Shown piece after piece: positions 54,041-62,443 of a stretch of DNA of 64,000 nt. The notes under the pieces were generated by a model. The model searched no databases and was not told where the DNA came from. It was given only the letters and a program-made list of their open reading frames with translations. Position numbers and translations under genes: made by a program. This DNA is from Pelagadaptatus sp034112445 (GTDB lineage: Bacteria; Pseudomonadota; Gammaproteobacteria; Pseudomonadales; Cellvibrionaceae): positions 1 through 64,000 of the forward strand of contig JAWUVI010000017.1 of the NCBI GenBank assembly GCA_034112445.1, written 5' to 3'. Position 1 is the first letter of the stretch. Each line of letters starts with the position of its first letter.

Positions 54041-55330
54041 ATGAGCAAGATAGTTGGCTTATTTATTTTAGCGATGATGTCTCCCTCAGTATTGGCTGAA
54101 GAGGTTATGAATGGTGCTAATACTGCATGGATTTTAACCTCTACGGCGTTGGTTTTATTTATGACGTTACCGGGTTTGGCTTTGTTTTATGGTGGCTTAG
54201 TTCGTACTAAAAACGTCTTATCGGTACTGATGCAATGTTTTTCTATTGCTTGTATTGCATCTGTGTTGTGGCTAGTAGCCGGGTACAGCTTAAGCTTTGG
54301 TGAAGGCAATGCCTTTATTGGCGACTTAAGTAAAATGTTTTTGAATGGCATGTCACGCGATCAGCTTTCGGGAGATATTCCAGAACCACTGTTTTTTATG
54401 TTTCAAATGACTTTCGCGATTATTACTCCTGCGTTGATTGTGGGTGCTTTTGCTGAGCGCATGAAGTTTTCTTCGATGTTGTTGTTCAGTGCATTTTGGT
54501 TGGTTGCTGTTTATTTCCCCGTTTGTCACTGGGTGTGGGGCGGCGGCTGGTTAGGCACGATGGGGCTACTTGATTTTGCTGGTGGTACTGTTGTGCATAT
54601 CACTGCAGGTGTTGCGGCATTAGTTGCTGCGCTCGTTATCGGCAATCGTAATGGTTTTCCGAATACAGCCATGCCACCACATAATATGACGATGGTTGTA
54701 ACTGGTGCCGGTATGCTATGGGTTGGTTGGTTTGGTTTTAATGCTGGATCGGCTGTGGCGGCTAATGGTGATGCAGCAATGGCTATGACCGTTACTCATC
54801 TCTCGGCGGCAATGGGAGCCTTAGCATGGATGACAATGGAGTGGGTTAAATTTGGTAAGCCCAGCGTGTTAGGCGCTGTTACCGGTATGGTAGCCGGTTT
54901 AGGTACTATCACTCCATGCTCTGGTTACGTTGGCCCTGCAGGAGCTTTAATTATTGGTTTGAGTGCCGGTATTATTTGTTTTTACATGACTCAGCTAATT
55001 AAGCGTAAATGGAAAATTGATGATTCCTTAGACGTATTTCCGGTTCACGGTGTAGGTGGTATTTTAGGTACTTTGCTTGCCGGTGTGTTCGCATCTCCTG
55101 ATCTGGGGTTGTTCAGTGGTTATGGATTTGCCGATGGCATCACCACTATGGCAGGCCAAGTCAAAGTTCAGTTTATAGGTGTTATGGCTACATTGGTGTA
55201 TACCGCGGTAGTAACTTATGTCTTGTTGAAGCTAACAGGATTGCTAACTTCTGGTTTACGTGTAAGCGCTGAAGAAGAAAATGTAGGTTTGGATTTAGCG
55301 TTACATGAAGAAACCGGTTACAAATATTGA
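54041..55330 (+). CDS. amt: Ammonium transporter (Amt family)
   Basis: 429 residues with a signal-like first helix and eleven TM segments. The twin pore histidines His186 (GGTVVHITAG) and His336 (FPVHGVGG) and the family signature DFAGGTVVHITAGVAALVAA are present. It conducts NH4+/NH3. No glnK (PII) gene is adjacent, unlike the common glnK-amtB pair, and I found no sigma-54 promoter upstream. A terminator follows. Confidence 0.96.
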   Translation: MSKIVGLFILAMMSPSVLAEEVMNGANTAWILTSTALVLFMTLPGLALFYGGLVRTKNVLSVLMQCFSIACIASVLWLVAGYSLSFGEGNAFIGDLSKMFLNGMSRDQLSGDIPEPLFFMFQMTFAIITPALIVGAFAERMKFSSMLLFSAFWLVAVYFPVCHWVWGGGWLGTMGLLDFAGGTVVHITAGVAALVAALVIGNRNGFPNTAMPPHNMTMVVTGAGMLWVGWFGFNAGSAVAANGDAAMAMTVTHLSAAMGALAWMTMEWVKFGKPSVLGAVTGMVAGLGTITPCSGYVGPAGALIIGLSAGIICFYMTQLIKRKWKIDDSLDVFPVHGVGGILGTLLAGVFASPDLGLFSGYGFADGITTMAGQVKVQFIGVMATLVYTAVVTYVLLKLTGLLTSGLRVSAEEENVGLDLALHEETGYKY

Positions 55331-55366
55331 TACATAGTGCATTATTATTGATGCATTAAATAATTG

Positions 55367-55397
55367 GCCGATGGTATAAATACTGTCGGCTTTTTTT
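55367..55397 (+). terminator. Intrinsic terminator after amt
   Basis: GCCGA and TCGGC close a hairpin with an inner GTAT/ATAC pair, followed by seven T. Confidence 0.85.
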
Positions 55398-55414
55398 GTT
55401 TTTGTGAGAGTGAT

Positions 55415-56653
55415 TTGTTTAAACCGTTTTTTCGATATTACCTGGCGACAGCTTTAGCGGCTTTGGCAATGGGTATTCAAATTATAGTCATCCCTTGGCT
55501 TGCGACCGGCGAATTACACTTGGCGTCACAAGAGTTGGCATGGGTGCAAGCGGCAGGCTTTTTACCTGTATTTGGATTGATGCTACAAGGTGGTGCTTGG
55601 GCGGATAAGCCTCGTAGCGCTGTGTACCTCCCTTATTTGTATCTCATCTTAGCTCTGCTTCATTTTGGATTATTGTATTGCGTAACGAATCAACATTTGG
55701 TTTTTTCGGTATTACTTTTTTATGCTGTTTTGGTTGGTTGTGCCGCTGCTTTTATTCAGCCCTTACGAGAAAAATTATTACCTACTCTTCAAAAAAATAA
55801 TAGAGAAAGTTCAAGCTTACAACTGTCTGTTATCCAAGTTGGTTTAGGGGTTTATATTTCTCAGGCTATCGGTATTACCATTGCTGGACGATTGGAAATG
55901 TTAACCACCGGCGGGGTTATATTGATACAAAGTCTTGTGGTCTTGTGTGTGGTTTTTTTATTGTTTTCTCTTAGGCTAAATCGTACGGTAGTTCTCTCTT
56001 CTGACGTAAGTGAGGATACGGCTGATTATTTGAGTACAGGCCTTAGCGGTGATACAACAGATGTGAGATCCGGCTTAACATTTGTTTGGTCTGAGCCTGT
56101 CTTACGTCAATTAATTATCCTGGTGACGTTTAATGGATTTATGCACATCGGTGTATTTATTGTGGTTTTACCAATTATGGTTCGCGATATTTATGGCTTG
56201 GGGGCAGGATATTTTGCAGGTTTGCAATTATGTTTTGTGGTTGGAAATATTGCAGCAGCTATAGGTTTATTAAAACGCGGAAAAACGGAATATCCAGGTC
56301 GAGATATTTTATTTTCGTTGTTGTATTCCGGATTGTTAATGATAGCCATTTCAGCTGGGCCAAAAACCACGGGGCTATACTTCCTAGTGTTTTTCTGGGG
56401 AGTTGTGGCAGGGCAGTCGGCCAGTTTAGGTAAGGCGTTACTGCAGCAAAAAGTAATTGACGTATATCGAGGGCGGGCTATTTCAATATACTCTCTGGCT
56501 TTATTTGGAGCGGCCCCGCTTGGTGCGTTGAGTTGTGGTTATGCTTTGCAGTACGTTGATGCTTACACCATGTTTTTAATCGCAGGTGTACTAACCTTAA
56601 TGTTCTTTGTTTGTTTTCTCTTCTCTAAAACTTTATGGAAGACCACCGGTTAA
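55415..56653 (+). CDS. MFS transporter
   Basis: 412-residue transporter of the major facilitator superfamily with about eleven to twelve TM helices. Substrate unknown. I place the start at the TTG 55415, preceded by GAGAG and giving MFKPFFRYYLATALAALAMG. A longer frame opens at TTG 55364, but those codons run through the amt terminator and are unlikely to be translated. No ATG is available near the N-terminus. Confidence 0.8.
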   Translation: MFKPFFRYYLATALAALAMGIQIIVIPWLATGELHLASQELAWVQAAGFLPVFGLMLQGGAWADKPRSAVYLPYLYLILALLHFGLLYCVTNQHLVFSVLLFYAVLVGCAAAFIQPLREKLLPTLQKNNRESSSLQLSVIQVGLGVYISQAIGITIAGRLEMLTTGGVILIQSLVVLCVVFLLFSLRLNRTVVLSSDVSEDTADYLSTGLSGDTTDVRSGLTFVWSEPVLRQLIILVTFNGFMHIGVFIVVLPIMVRDIYGLGAGYFAGLQLCFVVGNIAAAIGLLKRGKTEYPGRDILFSLLYSGLLMIAISAGPKTTGLYFLVFFWGVVAGQSASLGKALLQQKVIDVYRGRAISIYSLALFGAAPLGALSCGYALQYVDAYTMFLIAGVLTLMFFVCFLFSKTLWKTTG

Positions 56654-56673
56654 TCAGTTGTGAGCCGCTTAAT

Positions 56674-57192
56674 TTAAGATGGCTTATTCCATTCAAAATT
56701 TGCTATGGCTTCTTTTTCTGATTCGGTCTTTTGATTGTCTCGATATTTAAGTTGGACACCATTTAGAAAGTTACGTAAAACTTGATCTTTGCACTCACGA
56801 TAATGTTTGTGATTAGGTTTGCGGAAAAAAGCACTTAATTCATGCTTGCTTAAACGAAACTCAGATAAATCTAGCATGGCTAAAATATCATCCGATTTTA
56901 AATTTAGAGCGATTTTTAATTTAGTGAAAATGATGTTGTTGGTTAGTTTTTTTTCTGGCTCAACTTGAGCACCTTCTTTCTTGCCTCGTTTTTCATTGAT
57001 GAGTCCATTTAAAAAAGTGGCTAGTAGTTTGTCGCTTAGATTTTTAAAATGTTCATCATCCTCTTTGCGTAGCCAACTTATCAGTTCGGCTTTTGTGATC
57101 GTATGATCGGCCAAAGCAAATATGGCAATCATCTTTGTGTCATTAAAATCGAATACGTAGCGTATACGACGTAGAACATCATTATTTATCAT
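56674..57192 (-). CDS. yehS: YehS-like DUF1456 protein
   Basis: 172 residues made of two similar DUF1456 helical repeats: NDVLRRIRYVFDFNDTKMIAIF (residues 3-24) and FTKLKIALNLKSDDILAMLD (about 89-108), each followed by an AELISWLRKEDDEHFK-type segment. Function unknown; E. coli YehS is the namesake. It is the last of four close minus-strand genes, two bases after the unnamed gene upstream. Confidence 0.88.
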   Translation of the reverse strand: MINNDVLRRIRYVFDFNDTKMIAIFALADHTITKAELISWLRKEDDEHFKNLSDKLLATFLNGLINEKRGKKEGAQVEPEKKLTNNIIFTKLKIALNLKSDDILAMLDLSEFRLSKHELSAFFRKPNHKHYRECKDQVLRNFLNGVQLKYRDNQKTESEKEAIANFEWNKPS

Positions 57193-57194
57193 AA

Positions 57195-57533
57195 TTAGCG
57201 CTCAAAATATTGGTTGATTGATTTGGCAATGCCTTCGTATAAAGACATTTCAAAATCATCTAGAACTTCATCAAATAAAGCCAAATATTTCTCGGCTTTA
57301 GCGTGACTTAACAGTTTATTTCCGACTCTAAATTCAATTTCAGGAAGGGCCTTGTCATGGCGAGGAACAATATCCATGTGGATATAATTTGTTTCAACAA
57401 AATCGGTTTTATCACCAACAAATTCACAAAAACGATCAACATGATTAATGCCTTCAGGGCCTAAGCAGCCAGGCTCTACTCTAAATAGAACGGTCAATTT
57501 CTTATCTTGCGGCAGAGGTAAATTATTATACAT
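57195..57533 (-). CDS. Unrecognised conserved-looking small protein (112 aa)
   Basis: I do not recognise this family. The protein is soluble, acidic in its second half, with no signal peptide. Notable segments are TVLFRVEPGCLGPEGINHVD (residues 14-33), the invariant-looking FCEF and HMDIVPRHD, and a C-terminal helix. It overlaps the upstream TrmH-family gene by 8 bp and lies two bases before yehS, so it belongs to this operon. Normal codon use and tight packing argue that it is a real gene. Confidence 0.8.
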   Translation of the reverse strand: MYNNLPLPQDKKLTVLFRVEPGCLGPEGINHVDRFCEFVGDKTDFVETNYIHMDIVPRHDKALPEIEFRVGNKLLSHAKAEKYLALFDEVLDDFEMSLYEGIAKSINQYFER

Positions 57534-58320
57534 GACTAGTTCTCAATAACCCTCGGTAGGATAGTAGGCTGGCAGTTACCGCGACATTTAGTGATTCAAC
57601 ACCATTGTTCATTGGGATTGAGACCATTTTGTTACAAAAGTGCGCTACTTCAGGTGATACACCATCGGTTTCATTGCCCAGGACAAAAATATTTCGGCCG
57701 GTACTGGGTATGTTAGCAAAGTTATGGGTTGCATGTGATGAAAGACCGTAAATATCACAGTTGGCCTGAGAGAAATCTTTCAGGGCATTCGACAAGTTAT
57801 TACAGCGTAAAATAGGGGCTCTAAATAAAGTCCCCGCGCTGGCTTTTATGACCAAAGCATCTAATTTGGCACAGCCTTTTTCAGGAAGTAGTAGTGCTTT
57901 TGCTTCGCCCGCACATACCGAACGAATAATCATTCCTAAATTTTGAGGGTTGGTTATGCGGTCAAGCGCGATGATGTCGAAGCTTTGTTGCTTATTATCG
58001 TCTAAAAATGTTTGGTAATCTTGGTAACCTTTACAAATAAGGTCAACTACAACGCCTTGATCCTGTTTGCTGTTTTTAGATAATCGCGACAGTGATTTTC
58101 TATCATGATAAAAAACTTCCGCTCCCTTTTTTTCGGCTAATCGAATGATGTCAGAGATGATTCCTGCGGGCTTATTACTCTCGGCCAAATGCAGTCTAAA
58201 TACTTTTGTATGTGGATCTTGCAAGGCTTCAAGTACCGGTTTACGGCCATAAACGGTCAAGAGCTGATTGAAAAACTGTTTTTTATCTAAGTAAGCATCG
58301 CTATCGTGGGTGTGGCTCAT
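57526..58320 (-). CDS. TrmH/SpoU-family RNA 2'-O-methyltransferase
   Basis: 264 residues: an N-terminal RNA-binding substrate domain (YGRKPVLEALQ) and a SPOUT domain with motif 1 DRITNPQNLGMIIRSVCAG, motif 2 VLGNETDGVSPEV and motif 3 IPMNNGVESLNVAVTASLLSY. It resembles RlmB (23S rRNA Gm2251), but rlmB is usually next to rnr, so the substrate here is uncertain. Confidence 0.9.
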   Translation of the reverse strand: MSHTHDSDAYLDKKQFFNQLLTVYGRKPVLEALQDPHTKVFRLHLAESNKPAGIISDIIRLAEKKGAEVFYHDRKSLSRLSKNSKQDQGVVVDLICKGYQDYQTFLDDNKQQSFDIIALDRITNPQNLGMIIRSVCAGEAKALLLPEKGCAKLDALVIKASAGTLFRAPILRCNNLSNALKDFSQANCDIYGLSSHATHNFANIPSTGRNIFVLGNETDGVSPEVAHFCNKMVSIPMNNGVESLNVAVTASLLSYRGLLRTSHV

Positions 58321-58326
58321 AGGGTG

Positions 58327-59238
58327 TTATGTCTTTCTGTTAAGTAATTTAAATAACTGCTGTTGCGCATCTGGGGTTAAACCATTACCGACTGCGAGCT
58401 TTAATATTCTTAGGCTCAAGTCAGAATAAATATCCAATATATTAGGATCTAATTTATTTAGCGCCTCAAGCTGTTGGGTAACAATAGCAACATCGCCACG
58501 AGATACGGGGCCCGTTAATGCTTGTGCTGGTGTTTTAAGAAGTGTGTTATCAACCGTTTGTTGAACGATAGGCATTAATATTTCTTGGGCTTTGTCTTGT
58601 TTAACACCAGCAGCGGTAAGGCATTCTAAGCTGGCGTCTAGCAAGCCCACAAGTGCGTTGCACGCCAGAACCGAACCGGTGTGATAAAGCGTTTTATTTG
58701 CTTGGTTAATTTCAAATAACTGAGCGCCCAGTTTTTCAAATGCGGGTATCAATATATTTAAAGCCGCTATATCGCCCTCATAGGCGCAATGTGTGCCAGA
58801 AAAGATACCACATGATTTGTTCGGATCAGAAAAGGTATGAATGGGATGAATACTACAAGCGTGATAAGGCACGGTGTCGAGAGGCTTAAGAATTTGACTA
58901 GAAAGAGAGCCGCTGCAGTGAAAAACAACAGTGTCAGTGGTTAATACTTGAGCTAATGATAATTGTTTGGCTACTTCCTCAATGGCAATGTCAGGACAGC
59001 TGATAAGCCATAAATCGGCTGGCTTGAATTCATTCCAGTCAGTTATAGCGTCACCGGCTTGCATAAACCTGCAGGCTTCTACTGCGCTCTTGTAAGTTCT
59101 ATTCATTACGTCCTGAGGAATAATATTGCTCGATTGCAATAACTTTCCCACAGTCATGCCAAGTTTTCCTGCGCCAATAATGTTCAGTGTTCTGGTCTTG
59201 AGCGAGGAGGTGGACTGGATGCGGTTATAGTGAGGCAT
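58327..59238 (-). CDS. Rossmann-fold DUF2520 protein
   Basis: 303 residues. An N-terminal NAD(P)-binding domain (NIIGAGKLGMTVGKLL, about 19-34) and a C-terminal helical DUF2520 domain (HPIHTFSDP, LYHTGSVLACNALVGLLD), the layout of 6-phosphogluconate/ketopantoate-like reductases. Substrate unknown. AGGATGAGG is upstream of the ATG. Six bases separate it from the TrmH-family gene. Confidence 0.88.
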   Translation of the reverse strand: MPHYNRIQSTSSLKTRTLNIIGAGKLGMTVGKLLQSSNIIPQDVMNRTYKSAVEACRFMQAGDAITDWNEFKPADLWLISCPDIAIEEVAKQLSLAQVLTTDTVVFHCSGSLSSQILKPLDTVPYHACSIHPIHTFSDPNKSCGIFSGTHCAYEGDIAALNILIPAFEKLGAQLFEINQANKTLYHTGSVLACNALVGLLDASLECLTAAGVKQDKAQEILMPIVQQTVDNTLLKTPAQALTGPVSRGDVAIVTQQLEALNKLDPNILDIYSDLSLRILKLAVGNGLTPDAQQQLFKLLNRKT

Positions 59239-59281
59239 GATAGGATGAGGTATGGCAGCTAATGCTAATAGACTGGCAATA

Positions 59282-59320
59282 TTAAAGACTGTCGTTATTT
59301 ATAGCAACGACAGTCTTTAA
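59282..59320 (-). terminator. Long perfect hairpin downstream of the CBS gene
   Basis: A 15-bp perfect inverted repeat (59282-59296 and 59306-59320) with a 9-nt loop begins 11 bp after the CBS stop. The U-run after it is weak, so termination is likely but not certain. Confidence 0.65.
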
Positions 59321-59330
59321 TGAGTAAAGC

Positions 59331-59744
59331 TTAATGCTTTATATAACAATCGTTTTCGTGTTCAAGTAGGGCTTGTAATACATTACTGCGGCTGATTAAG
59401 CCAACTAACTTACCGTTAGAGACTACTGGGAAGTTTTTGTGATGTTTTTTCAGCATGGCTTCGGCTATTTCAACGATGGACATGTCTGGCGAGACAGTAG
59501 CAACCTCGGTTTTCATTACACTGGTAACAGGGCCGGGTTCTTCGCAATAAAAAGCATCTTGGAGCATCTCTTTAATGCAATCTTGTTCAGAAACATAACC
59601 AACTAGATTTTTATTTCCATCAACAACCGGCGCACCAATGATTTTGTCTTTTAGTAGACGATCTACAACGTCTTTAACATTAGTGCTGACGGAAATAGAG
59701 TGGGGGTTATGGTCCATGTAATCTTTGACCAAAATTGACTGCAT
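59331..59744 (-). CDS. CBS-domain pair protein
   Basis: 137 residues consisting of two CBS domains (residues about 1-62 with VSEQDCIKEM, and 74-135 with VSNGKLVGLISRSNVLQALL). Such stand-alone pairs bind adenosyl nucleotides and act as energy or redox sensors. AAGGAGC precedes the ATG. Confidence 0.92.
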   Translation of the reverse strand: MQSILVKDYMDHNPHSISVSTNVKDVVDRLLKDKIIGAPVVDGNKNLVGYVSEQDCIKEMLQDAFYCEEPGPVTSVMKTEVATVSPDMSIVEIAEAMLKKHHKNFPVVSNGKLVGLISRSNVLQALLEHENDCYIKH

Positions 59745-59834
59745 GCTAAAGCTCCTTACTTGTATTTATTAGTTTATTTATCAAGTTTAATACAGGTTAG
59801 CCTATATCAGCTCTAGTGTTAATAAAAAATGCGT

Positions 59835-60629
59835 TTATGCTTGGCAGATCTGTTTGTATTTTTTAACGGCAACTGACATTCCCATTTTTATGGAGTCAAC
59901 CGTCAGGGCATGGCCGATGGAAACTTCAGCAAGCTGTGGGATTTCACGAAATTTTGGCAAATTCAATAAGTTTAAGTCATGCCCCGCATTGATTCCCAAA
60001 CCGAGCTCATGGGCTATAACTGCGGCATCATAATAGCGTTGAAATAGCGCATCAAAGCGACTGTTTTTGTCTTTAAATTGTTCAGCGTAAGGACCCGTAT
60101 ACAACTCTATTCTTTCAACACCTAATTGACTGGCCAGCTTTATTTGTTCAATGTCAGGGTCCATAAATAAACTAATTCGACATCCAAGGTCTTTGAGTCT
60201 CGCAATAATAGGGGCTAATTTTTCTGCAGCTGTAGTCAGGTCAAAACCGTGATCGGAGGTGAGCTGATCATCGGTATCGGGTACTAAAGTACATTGGTCA
60301 GGCTTAGTTTCGGCTACCAGTTCGATAAAACCTGGATAGCTTCCCGTAGCGCCAGCAAATGGATTGCCTTCAATATTGAATTCAATATTACTGAGTGGGG
60401 CGACCAACTGTTGCAAGTTATGGACGTCGTCAGGACGAATGTGTCTTTGATCGGGTCGTGGGTGAACAGTAATACCATCGGCGCCTGCTGCAATACAAGT
60501 TTGGGCGTGCTCAACAATACAGGGGTAGTTACCTTCTCGTGAGTTACGCAGCAGAGCTATTTTGTTCAGGTTAACACTCAGTGCGGTGTCTATTTTAGTA
60601 GCAGTAGAGTGATTGTTATCAGTAGTCAT
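59835..60629 (-). CDS. pdxJ: PdxJ-family pyridoxine 5'-phosphate synthase, non-canonical subtype
   Basis: 264-residue TIM barrel that in the family joins 1-deoxyxylulose 5-phosphate and 3-amino-2-oxopropyl phosphate. The signature here is VNLNKIALLRNSREG (residues 19-33) and GITVHPRPDQRHI (52-64), with INAGHDLNL and SIGHALTVDSIKMGM near the end. Usual proteobacterial PdxJ has VNIDHVATLR and HLREDRRHI; Asn/Lys at the DH position and HPRPD resemble the Bacteroidetes type. It is in an operon with a cyclophilin and an SH3 protein (ATGA overlap) instead of recO/acpS. Confidence 0.88.
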   Translation of the reverse strand: MTTDNNHSTATKIDTALSVNLNKIALLRNSREGNYPCIVEHAQTCIAAGADGITVHPRPDQRHIRPDDVHNLQQLVAPLSNIEFNIEGNPFAGATGSYPGFIELVAETKPDQCTLVPDTDDQLTSDHGFDLTTAAEKLAPIIARLKDLGCRISLFMDPDIEQIKLASQLGVERIELYTGPYAEQFKDKNSRFDALFQRYYDAAVIAHELGLGINAGHDLNLLNLPKFREIPQLAEVSIGHALTVDSIKMGMSVAVKKYKQICQA

Positions 60630-61321
60630 GGTGTATTAATCGCTTTGATCGATAAAATTCGAATAGGTGTGTCAGGCGCTTGGGGTTTAAATTGCCCTGT
60701 GGGTTGCGCGGCTATTAAATCAATAACATCCATACCCTCTATAACCTTGCCGAATACGGTATAGCCAGGGCTGTTTGGCTTAGCATCTAAGTTGGTGTTG
60801 TCAGCTAAGTTAATATAGAACTGTGATGTCGCTGTGTCAGGATGAGGGAGTCTCGCCATAGCAAGAGTAGCAACAATATTGCTGAGGCCGTTGGTTGATT
60901 CATTTTTGATGCTTGATCGAACTTTCTTTTTAACAAAGTCAAAAGTATAGCCGCCACCTTGAGCCACAAAGCCAGGAATAACACGGTGAAAAATTGTACC
61001 GATATAAAACCCTGACTCCGCATAGTGTAGGAAGTTATCAACGGTAACAGGGGCTTTTTGGGGATATAGCTGTACTCTGAAGCTTCCTAAATCGGTTGTT
61101 ATGATAACTTCAGAAGTGCTTGGTGCAGCTTTTTCATGAGTTTTTTCATGAGTTGTTTCAGCTTGGGAGTCGGTTGCCAGTAAAAAAGCCGCCGATACAA
61201 ATAGTAACGGCATGACAAATAATTTAACGACTGAGTAGGCGTTTAATACATGAAGACTCAATTTTTGAGCCATCATATTCTTATCAGGGTAAGCCGTTAG
61301 CCCTAGATTACGATAATTCAT
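60626..61321 (-). CDS. Exported cyclophilin-type peptidyl-prolyl isomerase
   Basis: 231 residues from the ATG at 61321, which overlaps the upstream stop as TAATG. A hydrophobic export segment (LFVMPLLFVSAAFLLA) ends near residue 54; starting instead at the Met codons near 61276 would give a more normal 39-residue signal. The cyclophilin domain has FHRVIPGFVAQGG and SQFYINLADN, with the bacterial-type GYTVFGKVIEGMDVID. Probably periplasmic, PpiA-like. Confidence 0.9.
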   Translation of the reverse strand: MNYRNLGLTAYPDKNMMAQKLSLHVLNAYSVVKLFVMPLLFVSAAFLLATDSQAETTHEKTHEKAAPSTSEVIITTDLGSFRVQLYPQKAPVTVDNFLHYAESGFYIGTIFHRVIPGFVAQGGGYTFDFVKKKVRSSIKNESTNGLSNIVATLAMARLPHPDTATSQFYINLADNTNLDAKPNSPGYTVFGKVIEGMDVIDLIAAQPTGQFKPQAPDTPIRILSIKAINTP

Positions 61322-62004
61322 TAGCCCCACTCGGAATATTTATTGCGACCACGGAGTTTAGGTATTATTAAGGTAAGGAGTACCCCGATAATCACGGCGC
61401 CAACGCCGTAGAGAAAAAATGTTTGGCTGCTGTCATCTTTGAGTCGCTGGTTTTCGGCTTTCATAATGTCCAGCTCGGTTTGTAGTAGTTGATGATTTTG
61501 CATGAGTCTTTGATGATTGTTGTGCAGGTTAATAGCATCGCCAGAAACTTGCTTTAAGTCGACTAACTCTTGGGATAATTCTTTGATCTGACGGTTAGCC
61601 TTGCTCAAATCTTTAGATAGCTGGTTGCTGGATGTGCTGGAGTTTTCTAATTGAGTCTTTATTTCTAAGTTGTTGTCTTCTATTTTTTTCAATTTAGCGA
61701 GCGCTTGAGTGAGTTTTTGCGCAGAAGTGGGTTCGTCAATGAGATATTGCCCGCGTACCCAGCCGGATACACCTTTATCGGTGATTACTTTGGCCCAAGT
61801 ATCCTTGCCATCTTCAATGTTCTCTACCCACTTAAGGCGTGTACCTGTTTTAAGGCCTGGATCTAGAATACGAAATTGATTGCCCATGCCGCTCCTCAGA
61901 GGAACATAGAGCGTGTCTTTAACCCAGCGGTATTCGGCATAGCTGGCAGAGGTGTATAGAAGCAAAGTAATTAGAGCAAATAATGTTTTGATGTTTGATT
62001 TCAT
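61321..62004 (-). CDS. YgiM-like SH3/coiled-coil membrane protein (TIGR04211)
   Basis: 227 residues: signal peptide (1-23, cleaved before EYRWVKD), bacterial SH3 domain (about 24-90, ending SGWVRGQYLIDEP), a long coiled coil (about 95-192) and a C-terminal TM helix (about 196-216) with a basic tail. The order matches the TIGR04211 SH3 family. Function unknown, probably envelope-associated. Couples to the cyclophilin gene by a TAATG overlap. Confidence 0.88.
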   Translation of the reverse strand: MKSNIKTLFALITLLLYTSASYAEYRWVKDTLYVPLRSGMGNQFRILDPGLKTGTRLKWVENIEDGKDTWAKVITDKGVSGWVRGQYLIDEPTSAQKLTQALAKLKKIEDNNLEIKTQLENSSTSSNQLSKDLSKANRQIKELSQELVDLKQVSGDAINLHNNHQRLMQNHQLLQTELDIMKAENQRLKDDSSQTFFLYGVGAVIIGVLLTLIIPKLRGRNKYSEWG

Positions 62005-62076
62005 AGGGCTTTTGGGTCGCTTACAGTTGAGGATAACATTGGCGCTAGTTTAACGTTTTTTGGTTCAATAAGGCAG

Positions 62077-62376
62077 CTATGGCAGCACTTTGTTGTAAGG
62101 TTTGACGATAACTTTGGCGTAAACGCCGGTTATTAAATAAGGATCTGTATCAGCCCATGCTTGGGCTTGCTCTAGAGAATCAAATTCAGCGACAACCAAG
62201 CTGCCAGTAAAACCTGATTCTCCGGGGTCTTGACTGTCTATAGCCGGGTGGGGGCCTGCAATCAGTAATCGACCAAGCTTTTTTAACGCTTCAAGACGAG
62301 CGATGTGATCGGGTCGAGCCGCTTTTCTGAGCGGTAAGCTGTTTGGGACGTCTTCACTGATAATGGCATAAAACAT
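62077..62376 (-). CDS. yciI: YciI-like protein
   Basis: 99 residues, family length. MFYAIISEDVPNSLPLRKAARPDHIARL and SLEQAQAWADTDPY are standard YciI motifs; His24 and the central Asp46 (HPAIDSQDPG) are the proposed active-site residues. Function not established. AGAGGAAAG precedes the ATG. Confidence 0.93.
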   Translation of the reverse strand: MFYAIISEDVPNSLPLRKAARPDHIARLEALKKLGRLLIAGPHPAIDSQDPGESGFTGSLVVAEFDSLEQAQAWADTDPYLITGVYAKVIVKPYNKVLP

Positions 62377-62443
62377 GTGCTTTCCTCTTTATGTATTTAG
62401 GTTGTTAATGTAAATATATCGGTTACTAATTAAAGTATCGGGG

